Below, one piece after another: positions 22,904-34,770 of a stretch of DNA of 64,000 bases. Origin of the DNA: Saturnia japonica. Lineage: Eukaryota; Arthropoda; Insecta; Lepidoptera; Saturniidae. The number at the start of each line of letters is the position of its first letter. The stretch's first letter is position 1. The position numbers and the translations under genes are program-made. Below the pieces are notes generated by a model that worked only from the letters and a program-made list of their open reading frames with translations, ran no database searches and was not told the origin of the DNA. The stretch lies in assembly GCA_033032175.1 (NCBI GenBank), contig CM065313.1:21615136-21679135 (forward strand). The letters run 5' to 3'.

Positions 22904-24130
22904 ATATACGTGGAAACTTGTAAATGGCCTTCTATGTACTATCAACATATGTAATTTAACTCTGTATTCAGCTCTAAGTTTATTAAAATAACATAAATAA
23001 ATAAATAAAATACTTCATGACGTTTTTATTATATTCCATTTATTAAAAACTTATAACAACACGTATATTTCATATGCTCGATATCCTAGAACGGCAAGCA
23101 GTGTCCGCGACACGTGATGCCGTCGCGTTGCACTGTCGCTGAGATTACAATTGAGTATGAATGTGGTTGGCGCTAGGCACTCCATTCCACTCCGCTCCAC
23201 TCACCTCCACTCACTCCACTCCACTCCACTCCACTCCACTCCACACCATATGCATGCATATGTATAAATACCGTTGTAGTTGAACATAATATTTTCAATT
23301 GTTATTCCATTATACTTGATATTAGTTTTTAATTTTACTCACAATTATTTCAATTATTGAAACTCAATGGAAAATATTTTAAATACTAATATGTATTTAC
23401 TATGTATGAAACAAGCAGAGTAGCTCGAGGAGTCGAGTAGGCACTTACATCAGCAGAACTCTCCAAGTTACCACTAACATTGGTAACTCACAATAACATG
23501 TCGAGTGAGGCGGCGCATGGCGCGGGGGCGCGGGGGCGCGGGGGCGCGGCGGGGTCTCGGTGGTGTTGCCAACTCGTGCCAATCAATTATTATTGAGTAT
23601 TCGAATAGGTCCGCCTGGTGAGTTTGTTAGCGGAAATTTTTTAGGTTCATTTAAACAAACCTGAGTACAGTCCACTCTATATTTTCATTTTAATTATTTT
23701 TATAATATAAGTTTACAATGATAATAATAATAAAGTATGAAATACTATGGGCTACATAACCATTAGAAATTGTAAACATTAGTGAAATATGTGGCGTATT
23801 TGTAGTAAGTACCTGCTTTGCTCCTCGCTTCTTGAAGCAGATTCGATCTTAGCGCCGGTAAATTACATAGATAAATATTGTTAGGTATTTTAGGTATTTA
23901 TGGCTACCCTAGTCCGGAAGATGGGGTATATTCTTGGAGAAGACGCAGGTGGAACGTCAAACGGTCAATTTCCGAAAATTTTATTTTCAGCTAAGATATT
24001 TTTATTATTATTTGAAGATAAGTTCATTGTATTTGAGTTCGTTTTTAGTTTACTTTTAGAATCATCTTGTAAATTATCATTTTCTTGTATATATCGTTTC
24101 ATTGTAGCTTGTAGGTACCTATTTTAATTT
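22904..24130. other. Intergenic with two simple repeats
   Basis: No gene recognised. It contains a (CCACT)n-type pentanucleotide repeat at about 23187-23246 and a gcgggggc tandem repeat at 23519-23552. A short open frame at 23900-24127 has no recognisable features. Confidence 0.6.
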
Positions 24131-24134
24131 AATC

Positions 24135-24643
24135 ATGGCTGCCTCTTCGGGTGGGCGTGAGCGGCCTGATCCTGGCGTTTTTGGTGAAATTACGAACTGT
24201 TCATCTAGAGTTCCATCTTCAGTGGAATTTGTATCGGTCGATGAAATGGATTCAAATTCCGTTTCTTCAGCTTCGAATGATAATAATCTCGCGCAGTTGA
24301 TTGCCAAGAAAACCAAAAAGAGGAGCTTGGATGAGCAGGTGTTACCTCAAAGGGTATTTATCTGTTACAATTCAATTCCGGTAGAAAAATATTACTATCC
24401 AACTATCCAATGCTAATTGTTGTCGATTCGGTCATACGAAGGTTTTATGTTGCTCAAAACCACAGTATTTTAAATGCGGTGAAAATCATTCTGGGGATCA
24501 TTCCTCAGTAGACAAAGATCAGACGTCATGCATTTTGTGCTCGGGTTTTCATTTTGCATCTAGCAAATCTTGTCCAAAACATACCAGACAGAAGTCAATA
24601 AAAATACCTATGGCTGACAAAAATAATTCTTATGCAAAATTGT
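24135..24643 (+). pseudogene. LINE ORF1 (gag-like zinc knuckle protein), 5-prime part
   Basis: From an ATG at 24135 the frame encodes an acidic serine-rich N-terminus and then stops at 24414 just after a cysteine. A shift of frame there gives ANCCRFGHTKVLC, completing a CX2CX4HX4C knuckle. A second cysteine cluster follows (YFKCGENHSGD, CILCSGFHFASSKSCP) and a tail that reads MADKNNSYAK. This is the nucleic-acid-binding ORF1 of a Jockey/CR1-type LINE. The frame is then split by a mariner insertion at the TA of 24643-24644 and resumes at 25934. Confidence 0.75.
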
Positions 24644-24644
24644 A

Positions 24645-25931
24645 CAAGGTGTCCAGAAAGGGTATCGGGTATTTGTTTTCGCGCCATATTCGAAACGGGG
24701 CGTCTAAAGGGTGCGGGGAGGGGTTCGTGGCGTCCGCCATTTTGTGGAGTTTTAGTGACGATGGAACAGTACTCGGGGACACATCGCGCATTTTTTCGTA
24801 ATGGTGATTCAATAGTGACTGCTCAACGTCTCTATCGTGCGGAATATCGTACACGCCACGCGCCAAGTGACGATAGCATTAGGAAATGGATCAGGATGTT
24901 CGAGAATACAGGTGCGACAATTAAAATTCAAAACTCTGGTAGTTCTCTTTCAGTTCGCGATGAAGAAACAATTGAAGAAGTTGAGACGTCGGTTCGTCAA
25001 AATCCGTCTTTATCCATCCGAAAGCGAAGCCAAGCGTTGAACATCAAAAAATCGTCTTTACATTCGATTTTAAAGAAAGACTTACATCTAAAAGCCTATA
25101 AAATTCAATTGGTTCAAGAATTGAAGGATACGGACTATGCTAATCGACTGAATTTTGCGAACGAAATGCTGCAGCGATTTAACAATTTTACAACATACTG
25201 TTCAGTGACGAAGCAAATTTTCACCTGAATGGTCATGTTAATAAGCAGAATTGTCGGTACTGGGCAGTGGAGAATCCGAGACGAAAGCATGAACGACCCC
25301 TGCATAGCCCAAAGGTCGTTGTTTGGGCCGCTATGTCTGCTAAAGGCATAATTGGTCCTTATTTTCATGAAGATCAACGAGGCCGAGCAATTAATGTGAA
25401 TAGTGACCGTTATTGCGATATGTTGCGAAATTTTTTGGTCCCAGAGTTGCAGGAGTTTGCAGGTTTCAACTCAAGAACGTGGTTCCAGCAAGATGGGGCC
25501 ACTTGCCATACCTCAAATGACTCAATGGAAGTTGTTAACGAATTATTCCCTAATAAAGTCATTTCGCGAAAGGGTAACATCAACTGGCCTCCCAGAAGCC
25601 CCGACCTTAGCCCGCTTGACTATTTTGCATGGGGATACCTTAAAAGTAAGGTTTATCAAAACAATCCGACGAATCTAACCCAGTTAAAGCAAAACATCAG
25701 CTCAGAAATGGCAGCAATATCGATAGCTATGTGTCAACGTGTTATCGCCAATCTTCGTTTCCGTTTAGAAGAGTGCCAGCAACGTAATGGTCATCATTTG
25801 GATGACATCATCTTTTTCAAATAATTCTCCAATTCATATGCTAATAATAAACAATAAACTTTTTTATTGCATACAAATAATTTTTGTTTCATTTAACTTA
25901 CAAATACCCGATACTCTTTCTGGACACCTTG
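24645..25931 (+). mobile_element. DD41D mariner-family transposon, complete ends
   Basis: 1287-bp element with 32-bp terminal inverted repeats starting CAAGGTGTCCAGAAAG at both ends (one mismatch: GGGTATC on the left, GAGTATC on the right), flanked by TA at 24643-24644 and 25932-25933. It carries one transposase gene. It sits inside a LINE ORF1, whose coding resumes on the far side. Confidence 0.95.
24761..25824 (+). pseudogene. DD41D mariner transposase with one frameshift
   Basis: Tc1/mariner superfamily transposase of about 354 residues. The N-terminal half has the paired helix-turn-helix region (RHAPSDDSIRKWIRMFENTG, and SIRKRSQALNIKKSSLHSIL). The catalytic core has FSDEANFHLNG (first Asp at 25207), WFQQDGATCHTS, and WPPRSPDLSPLDYFAWG with exactly 41 residues between the second and third Asp. 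That spacing marks the DD41D (rosa/Visitor) group. The 1064-bp length is one base short of a whole number of codons, and the frame changes at about 25185-25203, just before the first catalytic Asp. This copy is inactive but recently so: there is no other stop in the coding region. Confidence 0.9.
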
Positions 25932-25933
25932 TA

Positions 25934-26090
25934 TAAATCAGTTTCAAAAGTTTCAGTGATATTATTAAATTCAAAAAGGTCGACTTACCTACTTACACTG
26001 GTCCTACAGTTTCAATATAGGAAAATGATACTTAAAAACAGGAAACAAGGAGGTCCGACTCTGATTTGAATTGAATCTGATTTGAAAAAA
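25934..26090 (+). pseudogene. LINE ORF1, part downstream of the mariner insertion
   Basis: Immediately after the TA duplication the ORF1-like sequence continues: KSVSKVS follows the SYAKL interrupted at 24643. Further codons are basic and polar (ENDT, KKQE). It fades by about 26090. Confidence 0.55.
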
Positions 26091-26567
26091 TTCTGCTGTC
26101 CAAACCGCCTTCAAAGATTTTATTGATTCTAGCACCCACAATTTTTACAGCAATGGAATCATTGAACTACCTATAAAATGGAGTACATACTTCGGTTGAT
26201 TAAATGTATAATTTCATTAAAAAAAATCCGTTTTACTTTTTCCTTAGAAAACGCATGTGTATTAGGAGTAGCAGTTACGTATAAGAAATACGTAAATCAA
26301 CATTAAGTAAATAGAAACGCTAAAGTTAATGTTAAAGTATTTTTTCATATACGTAAGTTCTTAATATTTGAAATATGTAAATTTTGCACTGCATTTGTCT
26401 CTGGCGTTTTATATTATATTATAAAATACTTAGCGCGGCGGATATGCCAGTAAAACAGTATGAGTGACAGAGAAACTGCTTTTATCAGATAAAACCCTTT
26501 GCAAGTTAACTCGCTGGATTTTATCAACAGTACACGAGAAATGCATTATTCACTTTATTCTCTCACA

Positions 26568-26598
<31 letters not shown>

Positions 26599-26929
26599 TT
26601 AATCACACTAGTATGTTTCACTCGTATCTGTTCGGTATTTGTCAAAAATGCAATGTGAACAATATTTTGACTGAGGAGTTTATATCTAAATGATTACTTC
26701 TTGTATGTCCACATAGTGAGGACAGACCCGTAAATTAAGTCCTCGATATCCTTCAGCCCTGGCCAGCATGCAGAAACTGGCTATCTGGCTGCTTAGCTGT
26801 TCGCGTTGTGAGCCATGGATCCGTTAGTGTGTGGGTCCAACGGCGTCACGACACACGCCTGATTCGTGCTCCCCGCTCTCGGTTTTTTTTTAATAATAGC
26901 TTGGTACATTGACGGTATTGTAGATGCCA
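26091..26929. other. Intergenic, with a CA microsatellite
   Basis: No gene recognised. (CA)n at about 26572-26600. 26700-26930 has moderate GC and may be the 3-prime untranslated part of the LINE that follows on the minus strand, but this is only positional. Confidence 0.4.
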
Positions 26930-28380
26930 GATGGTAAGCACAGCACAATACAAATAGAAAGGCGATCACCGAGAGATCTAAATCCGTTGGTAGCCGCCAC
27001 TCTCATGCCTACATATATTATATCTCTTCACGTTACGCGTAAAGGGCCCGATGTCGTAAGAAGGAGGGAACACACTGGCTGGGAGAAGGTTTCACAGCTT
27101 CACGGTACGACAAAGACAAGTCATAGAGAACTTTTTATTTCGTGCCGAGATGAAGGATAACATAAAACTGTGGCCTCGATGTCCAGCGTGTGTGTTTCTG
27201 TTATAGAAGGGAGAGGACAGAATTAGACTAAACAGCTCTTCAGAACACTCGTCATGATACTGACGAAAGAACACGCTCAGTGAGGCGATGTTTCTGCGCA
27301 GCTGAAGTGGCTCGATATATTTGGTAATGTCTGCATCATTAACAATGCGAATAGCCCGTCTCTGTAACCAGCCACGATCATCGAAGAGGTATTTTGCGGA
27401 TCCATCCCAGAGATGGGAAAAGTATTCCATACACGGCTGAACTTGTTCCTTGTAAAGAAGATACAGCTAACCGGGTGTGAAAAACCGTCACAGCCTGTTC
27501 AGGATTCCGAGTCTCTTAGATGTAGTAGAGATGACACTCCCGATGTAATTCCTCGAGTTGAGGTCATTACGAATATCTACACCTAGGATATTGAGATTTA
27601 ATTCATCGCTAGCAAGATATTCTGGAGAATGGGGAAAGGGATAAAACGGAGATTTATTTGGAGAAAAGTGGCACATCTGAGTTTTCTTGGTATTTAACTC
27701 AAGCAAGTTACTTGCTCTCCATGTAGATACGCGGTGCAAGAATTGGTTAAGGTAGTGATAAGTTCCTCCTGTCTCTTTTCTGTTTCTTAGTACCCATGAA
27801 TGGTGCTGTCATCTGCATAGCATTGATTATGACCTACAATATATACAGAAGAAACAGAGTAGGCGAAAGCGTAGAACCTTTAGGAACTCCAGCATTTATG
27901 AAAATGACCTGCGAATTACTTCTATTAACAAGTACATGAATTCTGCATTTATACAGAAAACCGGAGATCCAGTGGCAGAGGTTGTTGGAAGTCCAAAAGA
28001 CAGAAACTTAGAGAGAGAAGTCCAGAGAGGTAGGACAGGCAGTAAAGGCGCGTCAACACTGGAGCCAACTCGGCTGCACATTTTTTAAGTTCCACCATTG
28101 GGATGCCGTCCGGACTACTGGACTTCCGAACATCGAGCAATCGCAATTCCCTAAGCACGTTAAATTGCCTGAATCGTAAATCGGACATTGCAACACCGTA
28201 GATGGGAATTAGCTGCATAAAGATTAGCCAGTATTGTCGCTTTCTCTTGCGGCACATGAACTAGTGATCTATCAGAATACCCCAACGTAGGACGACAGAA
28301 ATTAGCTTGCACGAATTTGGTCAGACTCCGGTAGACTCGACTGTTAGCAGGTTGATCCACGAGGTCATGGCCTATTCATG
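26930..28380 (-). pseudogene. Degenerate Jockey/CR1-type LINE reverse transcriptase
   Basis: Open segments in several minus frames. At 28257-27949, SSPDGIPMVELKKCA, the fingers-region motif. At 27739-27488, LLELNTKKTQMCHFSPNK and LNILGVDI. At 27430-27092, MEYFSHLWDG, QRRAIRIVND, EPLQLRRNIASLSVFFR and FYNRNTHAGHRGHS, the conserved C-terminal block. The YADD centre is not preserved and several frameshifts separate the pieces. A second copy of the C-terminal block lies on the plus strand at 34.4-34.8 kb. Confidence 0.8.
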
Positions 28381-28430
28381 CAATACACTGGGCATCATCC
28401 CCGTTAATGTAGGCTCTCCTACATGCTTAG

Positions 28431-29199
28431 TTAGTTTGTGCGGCCCGCTTGCCCAATCACAAAAAGTGAAATTTAAAGTCAAAAATGCTTATTGTGGTTG
28501 TTCTATAGAAGATAAACCTATACTTTCACTAACTTTTTTGTAGGTCTTTTTAATGTTTACAATTATGTATTACATAAATTTGATTTATATCTTATGGTTT
28601 ACTTAGCGTAAACCATTTAACCACCCGAATTGATTCACCAAGATTATTTTTTTTTTTCACGGAACCGTAATTCTTTTTCTACAATAGGCTTAGCCTAAGC
28701 TACTCCTTACACATCAGTTATTTACTATTGAAAGTCCTGTACGCCATCTTGTATCTCACCTATGATCTACTATCTCCCACCCCCTCCCTCGTCGTGTACT
28801 ATTTGTATCCGACCCGCGACACTGCTTTCGTAACGTGCTCTCAAGGCGGTTGAGGTTTTATATTGCTCCCACGCTCTCCGCGCTCCCCGCGCTCCCCACG
28901 CTCCCCGCGCTCCCCGCGCTCCCCGTGTTCCCCGTGTTCCAGCTGGTATTTCGCGAATCCTGTCTCGAAATATATTTTGGATGGCTATACGAGACAACGT
29001 GGAGTAGAAACTTGCCGATACGCAGAAGAATAGAACCAGACGCTGACCTGACACTGGCACGGTATACTTTGTTCCCTCCAAACGCATCCTCGCGCCATCG
29101 AGGTAACTTATTCGTATATAGTCTCATGTGCATTTAGTAAAAACCTGTTATTTTGACATAACAAACAGACATCTCAATTTTAATAATTATTTAAATAGA
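28431..29199 (-). mobile_element. Helitron-like element with internal GC-rich block
   Basis: On the minus strand it starts TC at 29199 (A before it) with tctatttaaataattatt then the gtctgtttgt block. It contains the family's taagctacgc, ggtaatc-type blocks in decayed form and ends near 28431 at a degraded ctagctgtgcccg equivalent. The interior 28770-29110 is unrelated sequence including a minisatellite. Confidence 0.65.
28867..28945. repeat. Minisatellite, about 10-bp period (ctccccgcg)
   Basis: Seven to eight copies of cgctccccg or variants, with two terminal cgtgttcccc units. It generates Gly/Ala/Ser-rich shadow ORFs that should not be called genes. Confidence 0.9.
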
Positions 29200-30787
29200 T
29201 TGATGTTATTTCAATTCTATAACGTTTAGTTCGTACGAGTACATAGCTATAGCTAGTACGTACATATATATATTATGTTTCTGATACACTATAGTAATTA
29301 TACGTCACAATTACGGATAACATTTAATAAGGTCGTCAAATTGATCTCGTTAATTTATTTTAGTAAACAATGTTTAGTTACTTAATTTAATTTAGACAAT
29401 TAAATTTGTGAAGGATTTAGTGTTGTGTATTTTTTTTAAAAAAGCCTACCGCTTTGGTCGTATAACAGTACACGTAGAAAGAGCGCGCCAATGCAATCAG
29501 TCCGCGCGGTGTACAGTAGTACGCTAGTGCTCCAGCTCGCGCCCCGGGGATACAAGCTGTGTTTCTACAACAGTATCATGTTCTTTCACCATTCTCGGTT
29601 ATTGCGATCGTTTCATTTATAATTTAAATTAAATTTGAAAGACTCGTAAATTATATTAGTTAAAACCTTGATTTGTTAAGCTTATCTTAATGAAGACTTA
29701 CAATTGGTATCAAACAAAGTTGATGAAGTATTATTCTGTAGCAGTCTGAAGGCAGCAGTTTCCTTAACGAATCCAACTGTATCTCTCCCCTCCCTCGCAC
29801 CAACTCCCGCACCACCCCTGCACCTTCGAGCATACTGATACGACCGGTTTTGTACGGGGACTGGATAGTGGCTACGAGTAATCAACCGGTATTGTCTTAC
29901 AACGCACTAATTTGACTAGACGTGACGTGACGTGAAGTGACGGTCCCCGCGCTGATTGGCCCATTGTTTTGCCGAACATAATGAACAACTTTACGTTATT
30001 GAAGCAGTGAAATAATCTTTTATACAAACTCTTTAAACAAAATATATTCCATTGCAAGAGCGAGGTTATATCAAGTGATTAACACGATTCAATCATAACT
30101 TAGTTATTGGGTGTCTACCTAAGTTTTTTATTCTGCCAATATTTTTGTTTCACTTCGACATTACCAGTTGTGTTTTTCATAAATTCAATATAAATAAATA
30201 GATAAACATAGAAATCTAGTCGTGCGTCCGTCATGTACGCGGGCCGTGCGCTGTGCGCCGTGCGACCGTCACCGTTCTCGCCTAGTGAGAGTGCACATAG
30301 AGTAGTATAGAGAATGCCATTACTTACATCACTACCTGTGCCCCATGGTTTCATCCATATTCATTTTATCCGAGGAACACCGCGGCGCCAACGCACCCGG
30401 AACGTAGCTTCCTACAACTACTAATTATTTTAATTTTTTCTTATCTCCTAAACTACGTGTCCACATAATATGCTATAAAGAGCAAAATTTAACTTCATTA
30501 AATTCTCTTTTTGATGAAGTAACCTTAGTTCGTAAGAATTAATAAGCCAAAGTAGTTTGGGAGGGCTTCTAATCAATATTTATAGCTAGCTGAGAATTTT
30601 AGCTTAATATGCGATAGCTATACTATTTCTCGTGAATTCGGTCATCATATATTAAAATAATTTTTCGAATCCGACTGGTAGTTCCAAATATTATGCTCTG
30701 GTTCCTCATCATTTTTAAGTTTGGATTTATTATATTAGTGAGTGTTTGTACGTTGTAGCCTGTAGATAGGTAGGTAGGTAGGTACTG
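29200..30787. other. Intergenic, no gene seen
   Basis: Contains a CpG-rich patch at about 29480-29560 and a short gacgtgacgtgaagtgac repeat at 29920-29941. No ORF with recognisable protein features. Confidence 0.5.
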
Positions 30788-32073
30788 TGAGGTCTTTACC
30801 TATGAAATTGCCGTTTTGTATGAAAAAATTGAAACGAAATTTATTCATGTATTTTTTATTTGTATTAATCGAAGTAATCATCCATGCAATCAATGCATCT
30901 TTGCCAGCGCAGTGGCAGTTTATTGATGCCCTTCTTAAAAAAATCAGCTGGACGGGAGGCAACAAATTCTTCAAAGGCATTTTGTACTGCCTCTCGGGTA
31001 TTGAATTTTTTCCCGCCAAGGAGTTATCCAAATTCTGGAAAAAGTAGTAGTCTGTAGGCGCAAGGTCTGGTAAGTAGGGCGGATGATGGAGAACTTCCAA
31101 CCCCAGTTCTTGCAACTTGGAGATTGTCTGCTGTGCAGTATGAGGTCGCGCGTTGTCGTGCAGGAGCAGCGGAAACGAGTGATTGACCAATGCTGGTTGG
31201 AGATGTGCCGGCTTCTCCATCATTGTGTTCAGTTCTTCACAGTATAAATCTACAGTAATGCTCACCCCGTTTGGTAAGAAGCTGTGATTAATCACACCGG
31301 CGCTAGACCACCAAACAGTGACCATTACTTTTCTAGGGGTAAGTTTTCGTTTAGGGCATTGTTTAGGTGCTGAACCAGGATCCAACCAACTTGCTGAGCA
31401 CTTGCGGTTATCAAACAGAATCCATTTTTCATCGCAGGTAACAATGCGGTTCAAAATTCCTTCATTTGTGTGTCTGTTGAGCAGTGCAAGGCAGGTCTCG
31501 ACGCGTACTTCGCGCTGGCGATCATTGAGTTCGTGGGGCACCCATTTGTCAAGCTTTTTTACCTTGCCAATTTGACGCAAATGGACCAATATTGTTTTGA
31601 CGCTAACGTCGAAAGCTGCTGCTAATTCAGCCGTAGATTGTGTATCATCAGCTTCCACAATCGCCTTTAATTCGTTATTGTCGACCAAAGTCTTCGGACG
31701 ACCGCGAGGTTCATTTTTCAGGTCGAAATTCCCAGAACGGAAGCGAGCAAACCAATAACAGGTGGTGCGTTGGTTTGTAGTGTTAGCTCCGTAAACGTCG
31801 TTGATGTTGCGAGCCGCTTGTGCCGCATTGCTGCCACGACGGTACTCATATTCCATAATTACTCGAATTTTTAACGTATCCATGATGACAAAAAAGATTG
31901 AAATGCGATGAAAATGTAACACTAATCAATAAATAAATGACTATTTTTGGAAAAAGAATTCCATGTTTTTAAAATAAAATTAATTTGAAATTAGAATTCT
32001 TAGCCAAACAAAAATTATTTTGATTTGAAATGGCTAGTACTGCAGAACGGCAATTTCATAGGTAAATACCTAT
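30788..32073 (-). mobile_element. Mariner element (DD34D), near complete
   Basis: 1286 bp with inverted ends: gaggtctttacctatgaaat on the left and atttcataggtaaatacct on the right, sharing ttacctatgaaattgccgtt. TA follows on the right (32074-32075). The left target dinucleotide appears mutated to TG. It contains one transposase gene on the minus strand. Confidence 0.88.
30865..31883 (-). pseudogene. Mariner transposase (DD34D) with a single A-run frameshift
   Basis: Begins at MDTLKIRVIMEYEYRRG (31883; an upstream in-frame ATG at 31922 lies outside the conserved region). It has the mariner HTH, then GNFDLKNEPRGRPKT, the WVPHEL linker, first Asp in TCDEKWILFDN, second in LLLHDNARPHTA, and third in PDLAPTDYYFF with 34 residues between. 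One A is missing in the AAAAAA run following GCGGG (about 31010). Beyond it the original frame is preserved (EEFVASRPADFF, LRWQRCID, DDYFD) to a TAA at 30865-30867. The element is therefore one base away from an intact gene. The uncorrected frame runs on to 30735 as a spurious tail. Confidence 0.92.
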
Positions 32074-34189
32074 TATAACCGTGTTTATATTACCAACCAA
32101 ACAAAAAAAAAAAAAAATCCGCTTTATTATATTGAGTATAGATTTTCATTGTTTTAGATATTAAATTAGTTTTCATTTACTTTTCTTGCTGGTGCTAATT
32201 TTCTTAAGTATTTACGCAAAGCCCCAAAAATATACAAAACATCGTTCAAATCCATTACTGGCCTTGTGTAAAAACAATATTTTACTTAGAACTTCATAAC
32301 TAATAGTAAAAGTGAAATCAATACCAGAGTGTTGCAGTACGTGACGCGTGACGCGTGACGCGAGCCGCAAGACCCATGACGATACGGCGCTTTCAACAGT
32401 AAATAAACATCGTAATATTGGCTCATACAGGCGATGTAGTCGACTCGTAGCGACGGTTACGATGTAGAGCCGTAGCAACATAGCGTTGTAGCGCGTGCTC
32501 GTAGCGCACCTACTAAGCAGCTGCTACGTGTTATTAAATTGATAAGATCGTGTCTTCATAGGAAAGTAAAAAGTTTTCTGAATTCGTTGCGTTGCATTAT
32601 TCAGCGCGAGAATATGTGTTCGTTCCAAACATTTTCTCTTATGAACTGCTGATACCAACATTTGTTTATGTGCATAGTATTCGTGCAATATAATATAAAA
32701 CCGGGCGATAACACAATAGCTTGAAAATTAAATAATTTTTATTACCAGAAAATGCTCGCTCAGAGAAAGAATCCTTCCCAGTACTCATTATCGTTTTGTT
32801 TTGTCAATAGTTGAATAAAGTATAGGAGTTGCGAGCGACGAACTTTTATGTGAGTTTAGAAATAAACTGTTCCCTGGGTAATAATATATTGTTTAAATCT
32901 GTTAGAGTTGTTGATTGCGTCGCGTCGCGTTCGGAGTTCAACTATATTTATGTTCTTATTACTTATCTAACTTTATTAAGGATATTACTTCATAGAGACA
33001 AACTCTAATTATATGAAGACGAATGAAAATCATTAGAATACTAATTAAAAACGAGTCTGTTGAATGGTTTAGATCCTGTCTATCCAGAAGAAGGTTACTC
33101 TAAATATGAAGTTTACAAAACCAGCTAAGATACCGTTGCAGGTCTAATAATAATGATAGAGATCATTTTAAATCAAATTTATCACTTGAAAATACAAAAA
33201 GCAGTAAAAACGTCGTCATCTAATAGAGTTCATTATTGTGTTATTGTGTTATACACAAACCAATAAATAAAATAATTGAGCGGGCTTAATTCTAACTCAG
33301 GTTATATAATTTTGGTAGTTTTACAATAAAAACGAGTACAGCTGTACCTTGAGGTGGTTTATTAAAAAAAGGTACAATATTAAAAAGAAAGCGTGGTATA
33401 CAAATAAAAATCGACGCACGAGTGTGAACGTATCGGATTGCCATTCAATCTTCATAGGCGCCGGTTTATCTCGAATAATAATTAAATCCAATATTTTCTT
33501 AAAACTTTGGTTTTGTAGTAACATTTATTTCTTACAACCTACATTATCAATTATTTATAGTACCTAATAAATTAACATAATTTTTTTTAATGATTAAGTT
33601 TAATTTTCGACTCGTGTACAAGTTTTAATGAAAATCTATAAATGCGATTTTTTCTAACTTTAAAATCGCTATCATGGTTCTTTAGAACATATTTCCTCTC
33701 ACTGATACTGTTGCATATATCACAAGTACTCACCAGTTTTGATGTGGTCAGGTTCAGCATTCCACCAGATTCACAAGTTTTGATTATTTTATTTTAGCAA
33801 TGGCGTTTGTGCCGGTGCGCGCACTATAGAAAAGGCAATTGGAATTGGAAGGGGTAGGGAGAGTGAAAGGGGCACCAAAATGGTCGATAACTGGAATTCT
33901 CCAATCAAATCGGTCCATATTCGAATATGTACGTTTTGTTTCATTTTATGCATACTTTGTGTACGAATATATTTAAATGTTTACACCTGAATATGTCATT
34001 GCATAATTTAATATGGTTTAAGGATTGATAATACATTTATGATTTGAAAAGAAGTAAGTTTTAAAACAATTTTAATGAAATTTTATACACGGGAAGTATG
34101 CATATCTATATATTTCTCAGTTATTTTATCAAAATGTGAGTAAACATTAAAAAAATACGGAATGAAAATAATTATTGCGTAATAAACAT
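32074..34189. other. Intergenic, AT-rich, no gene seen
   Basis: Contains a short gtgacgc tandem repeat at 32340-32366. Weak overlapping ORFs on both strands at 33.3-33.6 kb have no features I recognise. Confidence 0.5.
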
Positions 34190-34213
34190 GTGCGGACTCG
34201 CGGGCGCAGCTGG
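34190..34213 (+). mobile_element. Helitron-type 3-prime end
   Basis: gcggactcgcgggcgcagctgg, ending CTGG before T. It fits the CTRR terminus of the family seen elsewhere here. The rest of the element was not delimited. Confidence 0.4.
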
Positions 34214-34424
34214 TATTTCATTATAACTTAGCACCTCCGAGCTCTGCGAGGAGATACACTCGCCACATTGCTATATATCCGTGTTAGTTGCGGTTCACGT
34301 GCGCGTGCCAGGACTGCTTGCCCTGAGTGTGCTACTTTTAATGGGTATTTGTTGAATACCATATCTCTGTTACTTCTTAATCAAAATTATTAATTCAAAA
34401 TTCGACATTTTTTTCGACGTTTTG

Positions 34425-34770
34425 AACAGATCGCAGAGACGGGCTGTTCGCATTGTTAATGATGCAAACGTTACTAAATACATCGAGCCACTTCAGCTGC
34501 GCAGGAACACCGCTTCATTGAGCATGTTTTATCGTCTGTATCATGGTGTGTTCTGAAGAGCTGTTCAGTCTAATTCGCTCCTCTCCCTTCTATAACAGAA
34601 CCACACGCGCTGGGCTTCAGAGTGACAATTTTATGGTAACCTCGATCTCGACATGAACTAAAAAGTTCTCTATGACTTATCTTTGTCGTACCGTGAAGCT
34701 GTGTCAAAATCTTCCGGGCAATATTTTCCCTTCTTCTTACCACATCGAGTTCTTCAAGAAAACACACTGA
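34425..34770 (+). pseudogene. LINE RT C-terminal fragment, second copy of the 27-kb family
   Basis: Plus-strand codons give RRAVRIVNDANVTKYIEPLQ, then SSPFYNRTTRAG and KKFSMTYLCRTVKL. They closely match the minus-strand fragment at 27092-27430 and extend about 25 codons further (NIFPSSYHIEFFKK). There is at least one frameshift near 34550. Confidence 0.75.

Noticed and set aside
28770..29137. Gly/Ala-rich ORFs of about 90-105 codons on both strands
   Set aside because: Created by the ctccccgcg minisatellite inside a Helitron-like element; no domain.
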